Origin: Sandaracinobacteroides hominis | GTDB lineage: Bacteria > Pseudomonadota > Alphaproteobacteria > Sphingomonadales > Sphingomonadaceae | Direction: 5' to 3' | DNA length: 64,000 nt | NCBI RefSeq assembly: GCF_016464365.1 | Contig: NZ_JADCUC010000008.1 | Coordinates: 1 to 64,000 of the forward strand | Part shown: one piece after another, positions 54,488 through 63,106 of the stretch | Layout: every line of letters begins with the position of its first letter | Numbering within the stretch: the stretch's first letter is position 1 | Notes under the pieces: generated by a model | What the model saw: the letters and a program-made list of their open reading frames with translations, nothing else | Database searches by the model: none | What the model was told of the DNA's origin: nothing | Position numbers and translations under genes: made by a program

Positions 54488-56146
54488 ATGAGTCTGTTCC
54501 CCGAAGATGCGCCCTATCGCGTGCTCGCCCGCAAGTACCGGCCGGGGGATTTCGATGCCCTGATCGGGCAGGATGCCGTGGTGACGACGCTGGGGAATGC
54601 GATTTCCAGCAACCGGTTGGCGCAGGCCTGGCTGCTGACCGGGGTGCGTGGCGTCGGCAAGACCTCCACTGCGCGAATCATTGCCAAGGCGCTGAACTGC
54701 ATCGGCCCGGACGGCAGTGGCGGGCCGACGATCCATCCTTGTGGCGTGTGCTCCAACTGCACGGCCATTACGGCGGGCCAGCATATCGACGTGGTGGAGA
54801 TCGACGGCGCCTCGAACAATGGTGTCGACGATGTGCGCGAGATCATCGAGGCGGTGCGCTATTCGGCGTCGCAGGCGCGCTACAAGATCTATATCATCGA
54901 TGAAGTGCATATGGTCTCCAAGGCGGCGTTCAACGCGCTGCTGAAGACGCTGGAGGAGCCGCCGCCGCACGTTAAGTTCATCTTTGCGACGACCGAGGCG
55001 AACAAGGTTCCGGCGACGATCCTGAGCCGCTGCCAGCGTTTCGACCTGAAGCGGGTGCCCGCGGATACGCTGGCGGCGCATTTTGCCAGGGTGAGCGAAG
55101 CCGAGGGCGTGACGGCCGAGCCGGAGGCGCTGGCGCTGATCGCGCGGGCGGCCGAGGGCAGCGTGCGCGACGGGCTTTCCATTCTGGACCAGTCGATTGC
55201 GCTGGCGGGACAGGGGCCGGTGACGGCGGGCGCCGTGCGCGACATGCTGGGGCTGGCCGATCGCGGGCGGGTTGCCGGGTTGCTGGATGCGGTGCTGAAG
55301 GCGGATGTGCACGGGGCGATGGCGGCGATGGATTCGGCGCATTCGGCGGGTGTGGAGCCGCAGGCGCTGGTATCCGGTCTGTTGGATCTGTCGCACGCAG
55401 TGGCGCGCGCCAAGCTGGCCGGAAGCGCCGATCCGGCGCTGGCAGAAGGCGACCGGGCGCTGGTGACGCAATGGGCGGGGCAGCTGTCCTTCCCGCAGAT
55501 TCACCGGTTGTGGCAGTTGCTGCTGAAGGCCCACGCGGATGTGGCGCAGGCGCCGATCCCGCAGCAGGCGGCCGAGATGGCGGTGCTGCGCTGCGTGCAC
55601 GCATCCGGCCTGCCCGATCCGGAGAAGCTGGCGAAGCTGCTGGCGGAAGGCGGCGCTTCCTTGCCTGCGACGCGCAGCGAAGCGCCTGTGCCGCGACGCG
55701 AGACGGCGCCGGTTGCGTCTGCCGTGCGGCAGCTTGAGGCGATCGAGATTCGCGATGCGGCGGCGCTGGTTGCGTTGTTCGAGCAGAAGCTGGAGCCGAT
55801 GCTGGCAAAGCAGCTGCGCGACGATGTCGCCGTGGTTTCCGTGCAGCCGGGCCAGCTGGCATTGGCGCCGGTGGGCAAGCTGCCCGGCACCTTTGCCGCC
55901 GATGTCCGCCGGCATCTGGACGACTGGACCGGGGCAAAATGGAATGTCGAGATTGGCGCGTCGGCAGAAGGGGTTGAAAGCCTGCGCCAGACGGCCGATC
56001 GCCGGACCGCCGATGCGCATGAGGCAGCACTTGCCGAGCCGATGGTGCAGGCGCTGACACAGGAATTTCCGGGTGCAGAGTTGATCTTTCCGCCACCGCC
56101 GCGCGAAAGCCTCTCACCCCCACGGCTGAGGAGCGCCACATCATGA
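54488..56146 (+). CDS. dnaX: DNA polymerase III subunits gamma/tau
   Basis: A 552-residue clamp-loader ATPase. Walker A is TGVRGVGKTS at residues 51-60, the zinc module uses Cys71, 85, 88 and 91, Walker B is 'IIDEVHMVS', and the SRC motif is in 'ILSRCQRFDLKR'. The C-terminal third holds the tau-type polymerase-binding domain. I see no A-rich slippery sequence, so a frameshifted gamma form is not indicated. The ATG at 54488 begins the conserved 'YRVLARKYRP' lead. The stop overlaps ybaB (ATGA). Confidence 0.95.
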   Translation: MSLFPEDAPYRVLARKYRPGDFDALIGQDAVVTTLGNAISSNRLAQAWLLTGVRGVGKTSTARIIAKALNCIGPDGSGGPTIHPCGVCSNCTAITAGQHIDVVEIDGASNNGVDDVREIIEAVRYSASQARYKIYIIDEVHMVSKAAFNALLKTLEEPPPHVKFIFATTEANKVPATILSRCQRFDLKRVPADTLAAHFARVSEAEGVTAEPEALALIARAAEGSVRDGLSILDQSIALAGQGPVTAGAVRDMLGLADRGRVAGLLDAVLKADVHGAMAAMDSAHSAGVEPQALVSGLLDLSHAVARAKLAGSADPALAEGDRALVTQWAGQLSFPQIHRLWQLLLKAHADVAQAPIPQQAAEMAVLRCVHASGLPDPEKLAKLLAEGGASLPATRSEAPVPRRETAPVASAVRQLEAIEIRDAAALVALFEQKLEPMLAKQLRDDVAVVSVQPGQLALAPVGKLPGTFAADVRRHLDDWTGAKWNVEIGASAEGVESLRQTADRRTADAHEAALAEPMVQALTQEFPGAELIFPPPPRESLSPPRLRSATS

Positions 56147-56460
56147 AGAGTCTCGACGACATCCTGAAAATGGCCGGCAATGTGCAGGCGCAGCTGGCGC
56201 AGGCGCAGGAGGGGCTGGACAAGATCGAGGTGAGCGGCGTGTCTGGCGGCGGGCTGGTGAAGGTGACCGCCAGCGCCAAGGGGCGGATCATTTCGCTGGA
56301 TATCGATCCGTCGCTGTTGTCGCCCGATTCCAAGGAGATGACGGAGGATCTGATCGTTGCCGCGCTGAACGACACGCGGGCGCGGGCGGATCAGGCGGCA
56401 CATGCGGAAATGCAGAAGATGACGGCGGGGCTGCCCTTGCCGCCCGGATTCAAGCTCTAG
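56143..56460 (+). CDS. ybaB: YbaB/EbfC family nucleoid-associated protein
   Basis: A 105-residue DNA-binding protein (MKSLDDILKMAGNVQAQLAQ...) with the 'GLVKVTASAKGRIISLDIDPSLL' core and the C-terminal 'MTAGLPLPPGFKL'. It forms small dimers that bind DNA. It is coupled to dnaX through a four-base overlap, as in most proteobacteria. Confidence 0.95.
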   Translation: MKSLDDILKMAGNVQAQLAQAQEGLDKIEVSGVSGGGLVKVTASAKGRIISLDIDPSLLSPDSKEMTEDLIVAALNDTRARADQAAHAEMQKMTAGLPLPPGFKL

Positions 56461-56473
56461 CCGCCTTCCAACT

Positions 56474-58117
56474 TCAGCCTGCGAGCAGGCGCTCCGCCTG
56501 GGCGCGGGCTTCTGCCGTTACTTCCGCGCCTGAGAGCATGCGCGCGATCTCGTCGCGGCGGTCTTCGGGCTGCAGGGCGAAGATTTCGGTGCGCCCTGCC
56601 GCCTTGCTGATGCGGAAATGGTGGGCGCCTGCGGCCGCCACCTGCGGGCTGTGCGTGACCACCAGCACCTGAGCGGATTCGGCGACGCGGGCGAGGCGGG
56701 CGCCGATGGCGTTTGCGGTGGCGCCGCCGACGCCCCGGTCGATCTCGTCGAAGATGAGCGTGCCCGCCGTGCCGGTGCGCGCCAGCGAGACTTTCAATGC
56801 CAGCGTGAAGCGGCTCATTTCGCCGCCGGACGCGATCTTTGTCAGCGGGCCGAAATCGGTGCCGGCGTTGGTGGCGATCTCGAACCGCACCTGATCAGCG
56901 CCGACGGCGCTGGCGGGTGCGGGCTGGATGGCGGTGCGGAAGCGGGCAGCCTCCAGCTTCAGGGCGGGCAGCTCTGCGTTGACGGCGGCATCCAGTTTGC
57001 TGGCGGCGGCCTGGCGCGCGGCGGTCAGTTCCCTTGCACGGACGGCGAATGCGTCTGCGGCTGCTTTTTCGCTGGCCTTCAGCGCCGCCAGTCCGTGCCC
57101 GGCGTTTTCCACCGCAAGCAGGCGGCCAGCCAGATTCTCGGCCAGTTCCGGCAGTGCCTCCACCTCGACGCGGTGCTTGCGCGCCATTGCTCTCAGCTCG
57201 AACAGCCGCGATTCGGCGGCCTCCAGCGAGTCCGGCGAAATGCGGAAGCGGGCGCGGACGCTTGCGAGCGCCTGTTCTACCGCGTCGCCTTCGGTCAGCG
57301 CGCGGTCCACCGCATCGAGCGCAGCCTGCAGATCGGGATCGGCATCGGCCATGCGCTCCAGCCGCCGGGCGGCTTGCCTCAGCTGCGAGAGGGCGCCGTC
57401 GGCGGAGGACAGATGTGTGTCCACGGCATCCAGGCTCTCGGCCAGTCGCGCGCCCTTTTGCATGTTGGAGCGGGCTTCGGAGAGTTCGGCCTCTTCGCCG
57501 GGGAGCGGCTTCAGCGCGGCGAGCTCGGACGCGGCATGTTCCAGCCAGTCGCGGTCGCGGGCATCGGCCTCGGCGCGGGCTTCGGCTTCCTCGCGGGCGG
57601 TGGCTGCCGCCGCCCATGCGGCATGGGCTGCAGAGACATCGCCGACCAGCACGCCGTGCCCGGCGAAGGCATCGAGCAAGGCGAGATGGCCGCGCGGGTT
57701 CAGCAGGCCGCGTTCGTCGTTCTGACCGTGGATTTCCACCAGCATTGCGCCGAGCTGGCGGATGAGACCGGCGGAGACCGACACGTCGTTCACGTGGGCG
57801 CGGCTGCCGCCGTCTGCCTTCAGGGTGCGGCGCAGGATTATGGCGCCGGGTTCCTCCTCGGGGAGGCCGTTTTCCGCCAGCAGGGCAAGCGCCGGGTGGC
57901 CGGGGGCGACGCGGAATTCGGCGGAGGCGCTGGCTTGCGCGGCGCCCTTGCGCACCATCGCGGCGTCGGCGCGTTCACCCAGCGCGAGGCCGAGACCGTC
58001 GAGCAGGATCGATTTCCCGGCGCCGGTTTCGCCGGTAAGGACGGTCAGGCCGCGTTCGAAATCGAGCTCGACCCGCTCGATGAGGACGAGGTCCCGGATT
58101 GCGAGCTGGACCAGCAA
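56474..58117 (-). CDS. recN: DNA repair protein RecN
   Basis: A 547-residue SMC-like ATPase for double-strand break repair. The N-terminal Walker A is GETGAGKSI near residue 32 and 'DNVSVSAGLIRQLGAMLVEIHGQNDERGLLNPRGHLALLD' (quoted in part) is typical. A long coiled-coil occupies residues ~150-380, and the C-terminal signature and Walker B are 'IASGGEMSRFTLALK' and 'TLIFDEIDRGVGG'. It follows bamD by 19 bases. Confidence 0.96.
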   Translation of the reverse strand: MLVQLAIRDLVLIERVELDFERGLTVLTGETGAGKSILLDGLGLALGERADAAMVRKGAAQASASAEFRVAPGHPALALLAENGLPEEEPGAIILRRTLKADGGSRAHVNDVSVSAGLIRQLGAMLVEIHGQNDERGLLNPRGHLALLDAFAGHGVLVGDVSAAHAAWAAAATAREEAEARAEADARDRDWLEHAASELAALKPLPGEEAELSEARSNMQKGARLAESLDAVDTHLSSADGALSQLRQAARRLERMADADPDLQAALDAVDRALTEGDAVEQALASVRARFRISPDSLEAAESRLFELRAMARKHRVEVEALPELAENLAGRLLAVENAGHGLAALKASEKAAADAFAVRARELTAARQAAASKLDAAVNAELPALKLEAARFRTAIQPAPASAVGADQVRFEIATNAGTDFGPLTKIASGGEMSRFTLALKVSLARTGTAGTLIFDEIDRGVGGATANAIGARLARVAESAQVLVVTHSPQVAAAGAHHFRISKAAGRTEIFALQPEDRRDEIARMLSGAEVTAEARAQAERLLAG

Positions 58118-58136
58118 GCCGGAAGCCGTGCCGGAA

Positions 58137-59060
58137 TCAGGCGGCCGGCTTGGGCGGCGCGGCTGGCGCTGCTGCGGGCGCGGGCGGCGCGGCGGCAGGC
58201 GCAGGCGCCGCGACCGGGGTGATGGTCGTCGCGACCGGCGGCACCCTGGCGCCCGGCGCGTATTTTTCCATCAGCTGATAGGCCCGCTCATACCATTTGG
58301 AGCCGGGGAAGTTGGAGCCCAGCACGGAGGCATAGCGCATCGCCTCCTCGGGGATGCCGAGCGCGAGATTGGCTTCGACCAGCCGGTACAGCGCTTCCGG
58401 CGTGTGGCTGGTGGTCTGATACTCTTCTACCACGGTGCGATAGCGGACCATGGAGGCGATCCACTGGCGGTTGCGGGCGTAGAAGCGGCCGATGTCCAGC
58501 TCCTTGCCGGCCAGATGGTCGTTGACGAGGTCGATCTTCAGCCGGGCGTCGGCGGCGTAGCTGGTATCGGGGTAGCGGCGCACCAGTTCCTGCAGGGCGG
58601 TCAGCGCCTGCTGGGTGATCTTCTGGTCGCGGGCGACATCGGCGATCTGCTCGTAGTAGCTGAGCGCGATGATGTAATAGGCGTAGGCGGCGTCCTTGTT
58701 GCCGGGGTGCAAGCTGAGGAAGCGCTGCCCGGAGAGGATCGCCTCGTTATACTGGCGCGAGGCATAGTAGCTGAAGGCCGACATCAGCTGGGCGCGGCGG
58801 GCCCAGACCGAATAGGGATGCTGGCGCTCCACCTCGTCGAACATGGCGGCGGCCAGACGATAGTCGCCCTTTTCCAGCGTGTCCTTGGCGATGGTGTAGA
58901 GCGTCTCCACGTCGCGGGCGATATAGGCCTGGTCGGTCTTCGCCTTGTTGCGGTTGCGGGCGCAGCCGGCTGTCAGAATCAACGAGGTGGCCAGCACGGC
59001 CGACGCAACGAGACGGGCATTCGGCAGGCGCACACCGGCCGGGAATGGGCGGAAGTTCAT
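58137..59060 (-). CDS. bamD: Outer membrane assembly lipoprotein BamD
   Basis: A 307-residue lipoprotein with lipobox LTAGC (Cys33), five TPR-like repeats (residues ~45-260; e.g. 'YRLAAAMFDEVERQHPYSVWARRAQLM') and an Ala/Pro-rich tail. It partners BamA, encoded elsewhere in this window. The ATG at 59060 gives a short basic N-region before the signal helix. In many alphaproteobacteria lpxC precedes bamD; here a 2'-5' RNA ligase-like gene does. Confidence 0.93.
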   Translation of the reverse strand: MNFRPFPAGVRLPNARLVASAVLATSLILTAGCARNRNKAKTDQAYIARDVETLYTIAKDTLEKGDYRLAAAMFDEVERQHPYSVWARRAQLMSAFSYYASRQYNEAILSGQRFLSLHPGNKDAAYAYYIIALSYYEQIADVARDQKITQQALTALQELVRRYPDTSYAADARLKIDLVNDHLAGKELDIGRFYARNRQWIASMVRYRTVVEEYQTTSHTPEALYRLVEANLALGIPEEAMRYASVLGSNFPGSKWYERAYQLMEKYAPGARVPPVATTITPVAAPAPAAAPPAPAAAPAAPPKPAA

Positions 59061-59070
59061 GCGCAGCGTC

Positions 59071-59589
59071 TTACCGACGGAAGTTGAGCGCCACAAGCGG
59101 CGTCCAGCACGCTTCGCCGTATTGCCAGAATAGCAGCCCCGGGAGCCGCCACGGGCCTTCGGCAAGTGCCGGCGGCGGATCGGCACGGCGGCCAAGGCTG
59201 ATGTGGAGCCGGGCGGGCGCCTTGTCTCCGGGGGCGAGCAGGCCCTGCCAGCATTCCGCGAGCCGCTCGCGCAGCTCGTCGAGGGCGGGCGCCTCGATGG
59301 GGGCCAGCCAGAGCCGCTCGCGGTGGAGCGGCGGCAGCAGCCGCGCCGTGGGCGCCCCGATATCGCGCAGCAGCCGCCGGGCATCGTTCAGCAGGGCGGG
59401 AAACCGGGCGCCGGGGAGGTGGCGGAACAAGGTGAGATGGGACGGCGCGTGCGCGAGCGCCGCCGCATCGCGCCGTGCATCCAGCGCTGCCTGCAGGGCG
59501 GGCGGCAGGGCGGCCGTCAGGATCAGGGGGGCGGGGGAAATCCGCTCGTCGTGCGCGCATTTCCAGCCTGCTGGCCAAAGCTCTGCCAT
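59071..59589 (-). CDS. 2'-5' RNA ligase / cyclic phosphodiesterase-like protein
   Basis: A 172-residue protein of the 2H phosphoesterase superfamily. The two catalytic HxT/S motifs are H51-L-T53 (SHLTLFRHLPG) and H129-I-S131 (RLHISLGRR). Members hydrolyse or ligate 2'-5' RNA linkages or cyclic phosphates; the cellular role is not settled. The ATG at 59589 is preferred; another lies 18 bases upstream. It is 10 bases upstream of bamD and divergent from ppiD. Confidence 0.82.
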   Translation of the reverse strand: MAELWPAGWKCAHDERISPAPLILTAALPPALQAALDARRDAAALAHAPSHLTLFRHLPGARFPALLNDARRLLRDIGAPTARLLPPLHRERLWLAPIEAPALDELRERLAECWQGLLAPGDKAPARLHISLGRRADPPPALAEGPWRLPGLLFWQYGEACWTPLVALNFRR

Positions 59590-59641
59590 GCCGCTAACAG
59601 GTGCCACAATCGGGCTTCACGGCCACCACCGAAAGAGACGA

Positions 59642-61576
59642 ATGTTCAAGGTTCTGCGCAAATCGATCACCTCCTGGGTCGGAATTCTCCTCCTCGCTCT
59701 TGCGCTTGGCGCCCTGGTGTTCACGCTGTTCCAGCCATCCGGCCCGGCGGGTGCTCCGGGGGCGACCGGCCCCGTGCTGGCGACGGTTGGCGGCAAGGCG
59801 ATCACCGAATCCGAATATATGCGCACGATCGACCGTGCGGTAGCGCGGGAGCGCGAGCGCGCGCCGCAGATGACCAACCCCGACTTCATCGCCGCCGGCG
59901 GTGGCGAGATGGTGCTGCAGCAGATGATCGGCGCCAAGGCGATCGACAGTTTCGGCGAAGCCAACGGCATGGTCATTTCCCGCAAGATGGTGGACGGCGA
60001 GATCGCCAGCATCCCGGCGCTGCAGGTGAATGGCAAGTTCGATGACGCGACGTTCCGCCGGCTGCTGCAGAACCAGCGCGTTACCGAAGCCGAGCTGCGG
60101 GAATCGATCGCCAGCGACCTGAAGCGGCGGCAGCTGCTGCAGCCGATCGTTTCGAGCAGCAGCGTGCCGCGCGGCATGGCCGAGCCGTTTGCCGCCCTGC
60201 TGCTGGAAGTGCGCCGCGGTGCCATCCTGCCGATCCCGTCGATCGCCATGCCGGAACCGGGCACGCCGAGCGATGCGCAGCTGCAGAAGTTCCATGACGA
60301 GAATCGCAAGGCCTATACGCTGCCGGAACGCCGCAGCTTCCGCTTTGCGGAGTTCGACAGTGCGTCGCTGCTGGCAAAGGCCAAGCCGACGGCTGCCGAC
60401 GTGCGGAAATATTATGACAGCCATCCCGAGGAATTCGGCGGGCTGGAATCGCGCCATGTGCGGCAGGTGGTGCTGCGCGACGAGGCGAAGGCAAAGGCGC
60501 TGGTTGCAGCCGTTCGTGGCGGCAAGCCCTTTGCCGAGGCTGCAGCTGCCGAAGGTTTCGCCGCGAGCGATACCGACCTTGGGCCGCAGACTGTCGAGGG
60601 GCTGAAGACGTCGATCAACGACAATGTTGCCAAGGCGGTGTTCGCGTTGAAGCCGGGTGCCGTTTCCGATCCCGTGCAATCGTCGCTGGGCTGGCATGTG
60701 CTGGATGTGACCCGCATCGTGCCGGCCGCGCCGCTGCCGTTCGCGGTTGCGAGCGCCGGCATCGAGAAGAAGCTGGCGGATGAGAAGCTTGCCGACCTGC
60801 TTTCCCAGACCGTTGCATCGGCCGAGGACCGGCTGAGCGGCGGCGAGTCTCTGGCCGATGTGGCTCGGTCGCTGGGCATTGCGGTGCAGACCTCGCCGGC
60901 GTTGACGGCCGATGGGCGCCTGTTCGATGCCGACTTCCGGGTTTCGCGCATCGAGCAGCCGCTGCTGCCGAAGGCCTTCGACGCCGACCAGTCGGAAGGG
61001 CCGCAGGTCGTCGATCTGGGCAACAACCGCTATGCGCTGCTGGAAGTGGTCGATGTGATCGCGCCGGAGCTGGTGCCGATGGCCAAGATCCGCAGCGACG
61101 TGGCGACCGCCTGGGCGATCAAGGCGCGTTCGGATGCTGCGAAGGCGGAAGCGGATCGCATTGCCGCCGCCGTTTCGAAGGGCCAGTCGCTGGCGGAAGC
61201 GACGGCGGGCAAGCGCCTGCCGCCGGCCCAGCAGCTGGCCATCCGCCGGCTGGAGCTGACGCAGATGGCGCAGCAGGGCCAGCAGGTGCCGCCGCCGGTG
61301 GTGATGCTGCTGAACACGCCGAAGGGCCAGGCGCGGGTTATCCCGGCGCCGGGTGGCCAGGGCTGGTTCGTGGTGAAGGTCGACGCGGTAGAGCCCGGCG
61401 ACATCGCGCAGGCACCGCAGCTGGTCGACGCCGTGCGGCGGAGCCTGGTTGCCGAGGCCGGCAATGAAATGGGCGAGACCTTCGTTCGCGCAATCGAGCG
61501 GGAAGTGGGCGTGGTGCGCAAGCCCGAGCAGTTGAAGGCGGTGAACCGGCGGCTGACCGGCGCTATCGTCGAATAG
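59642..61576 (+). CDS. ppiD: Peptidyl-prolyl isomerase/chaperone PpiD
   Basis: A 644-residue inner-membrane-anchored periplasmic chaperone. One transmembrane helix (residues ~12-30) follows the 'MFKVLRKSITSWVG' start. A SurA-like N-terminal domain (~45-200), a parvulin PPIC domain (~255-360, 'RHVRQVVLRDE...GWHVLDVTRI') and a long C-terminal domain come next. It helps fold secreted proteins at the translocon. It is divergent from the RNA ligase-like gene over 52 bases; trpE follows after 5 bases. Confidence 0.92.
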   Translation: MFKVLRKSITSWVGILLLALALGALVFTLFQPSGPAGAPGATGPVLATVGGKAITESEYMRTIDRAVARERERAPQMTNPDFIAAGGGEMVLQQMIGAKAIDSFGEANGMVISRKMVDGEIASIPALQVNGKFDDATFRRLLQNQRVTEAELRESIASDLKRRQLLQPIVSSSSVPRGMAEPFAALLLEVRRGAILPIPSIAMPEPGTPSDAQLQKFHDENRKAYTLPERRSFRFAEFDSASLLAKAKPTAADVRKYYDSHPEEFGGLESRHVRQVVLRDEAKAKALVAAVRGGKPFAEAAAAEGFAASDTDLGPQTVEGLKTSINDNVAKAVFALKPGAVSDPVQSSLGWHVLDVTRIVPAAPLPFAVASAGIEKKLADEKLADLLSQTVASAEDRLSGGESLADVARSLGIAVQTSPALTADGRLFDADFRVSRIEQPLLPKAFDADQSEGPQVVDLGNNRYALLEVVDVIAPELVPMAKIRSDVATAWAIKARSDAAKAEADRIAAAVSKGQSLAEATAGKRLPPAQQLAIRRLELTQMAQQGQQVPPPVVMLLNTPKGQARVIPAPGGQGWFVVKVDAVEPGDIAQAPQLVDAVRRSLVAEAGNEMGETFVRAIEREVGVVRKPEQLKAVNRRLTGAIVE

Positions 61577-61581
61577 CCGGC

Positions 61582-63096
61582 GTGCGCGACGCCGACGACC
61601 GGGCCACGGCCTGTAGCAAGCTCGCGGCCGGGCAGCATGCCTGCCTGCACATCGTTCTGGATGCCGATACCGAGACTCCGGTTTCGGCCTGGATGAAGCT
61701 GGCGAAGGAAGGCCGGGGCGATTTCCTGCTGGAATCGGTGGAAGGCGGGCGCACGCGCGGGCGCTACTCGCTGATCGGGCTGGATCCGGATCTTGCCTTT
61801 CGCGCTGAGGGGAACAGGGCCGAGATCAACAGCCGGTGGCGGAGCGATCCTGCGGCCTTTGTGGCCGTCGAGGCGCCTACGCTGGATGCCCTTCGACAGC
61901 TGGTCGGCTCGATCCGGATGGAGGTGCCGGCGAGCCTGCCCCCTGCCCTGCCCTTCCTGGTGGGATATTTCGGCTATGAGACGGCGAGCCTGGTCGAGAA
62001 ACTGCCGGTGCCCGATGCCAATCCGCTGTCTGTTCCGGACATGTTTTTCGTGCGGCCCGGGCTGTTGCTGGTGTTCGACCGTCTCGCCGATACGTTGATG
62101 GTTATCGCGCCGATCTATGCCGATGCGGAGAAAGATCCGCAGCGGCTGGTGGAAGCGGCGACGGAGCGGCTGGAGACGGCAGCTGCCCGGCTGGCGCAGC
62201 CGCTGCCGGCCCGTGCGACCGTTGCCGATGTCGCGGTTGAGGCGGCCCCGATTCCGGCCGTCGCGCCCGAACGGTATCGCGAGATGGTTGGGCGGGCGAA
62301 GGACTATATTGCCGCCGGCGATATCTTTCAGGTGGTGCTGGCGCAGCGCTTTCAGCTGCCGTTTCCGTTGCCGCCGTTTCAGCTCTATCGGTCGCTGCGG
62401 CGGGTGAACCCGTCGCCATTCCTGTATCATCTGGATTTTCCAGGCTTTGCCGTGATCGGTTCGTCGCCCGAGATTCTGGTGCGGGCACGCGACGGGCAGA
62501 TCACCATCCGGCCGATTGCAGGCACCCGCCCGCGCGGCAAGACCGATGCCGAGGACGAGGCGAACCGCGAGAGCCTGCTGGCCGATCCCAAGGAGCTGGC
62601 GGAGCATCTGATGCTGCTGGATCTTGGCCGCAACGATGTCGGGCGCGTGGCGGAGGCCGGCAGCGTGCAGGTGACCGAGCGCTTCACCATCGAGCGCTAT
62701 AGCCATGTGATGCACATCGTTTCCAACGTGATTGGCCGGCAAAGGCAAGGCAGCGATTCGATCGACGCCATACTTGCCGGCTTCCCTGCCGGGACGGTTT
62801 CGGGTGCGCCGAAGGTGCGGGCGATGGAGATCATCGCCGAGCTGGAGAGCGAGCGGCGGGGGCCTTATGCGGGGGGCGTCGGCTATTTCGCGCCGGATGG
62901 CGGAATGGACAGTTGCATCATCCTGCGCACCGCTGTGGTGAAGGACGGCGTGATGCATGTGACGGCAGGGGCGGGGATCGTCGCCGATTCAGACCCGGCC
63001 TCCGAGCAGCGCGAGTGCGAGGCGAAGGCGGGGGCGCTGATGGCGGCGGCGAAACTGGCGCTGGCGGCAGCGGGCGAGCCGCAGTTCGGGCAATAG
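61582..63096 (+). CDS. trpE: Anthranilate synthase component I
   Basis: A 504-residue chorismate-using enzyme for tryptophan synthesis. N-terminal 'FLLESVEGGRTRGRYSLIG' is the feedback-site region (LLES). The chorismate-binding domain includes 'DIFQVVLAQRF', 'PSPFLYHLDFPGFAVIGSSPE', 'RPIAGTRPRG', 'HLMLLDLGRNDVGRV' and 'FPAGTVSGAPKVRAMEI'. The start is a GTG at 61582, five bases after ppiD. The glutamine amidotransferase gene trpG does not follow directly. Confidence 0.95.
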   Translation: MRDADDRATACSKLAAGQHACLHIVLDADTETPVSAWMKLAKEGRGDFLLESVEGGRTRGRYSLIGLDPDLAFRAEGNRAEINSRWRSDPAAFVAVEAPTLDALRQLVGSIRMEVPASLPPALPFLVGYFGYETASLVEKLPVPDANPLSVPDMFFVRPGLLLVFDRLADTLMVIAPIYADAEKDPQRLVEAATERLETAAARLAQPLPARATVADVAVEAAPIPAVAPERYREMVGRAKDYIAAGDIFQVVLAQRFQLPFPLPPFQLYRSLRRVNPSPFLYHLDFPGFAVIGSSPEILVRARDGQITIRPIAGTRPRGKTDAEDEANRESLLADPKELAEHLMLLDLGRNDVGRVAEAGSVQVTERFTIERYSHVMHIVSNVIGRQRQGSDSIDAILAGFPAGTVSGAPKVRAMEIIAELESERRGPYAGGVGYFAPDGGMDSCIILRTAVVKDGVMHVTAGAGIVADSDPASEQRECEAKAGALMAAAKLALAAAGEPQFGQ

Positions 63097-63106
63097 GAAG
63101 GCAAGG

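Noticed and set aside
53300-56020. 906-codon minus-strand open frame through dnaX and the repeats
   Set aside because: It crosses dnaX, ffs and the 80-base array in antisense, and its middle is just the translated repeat.
54488-56146. Programmed frameshift in dnaX producing a gamma form
   Set aside because: No A-rich slippery heptamer followed by a stem was seen in the part after the ATPase domain.
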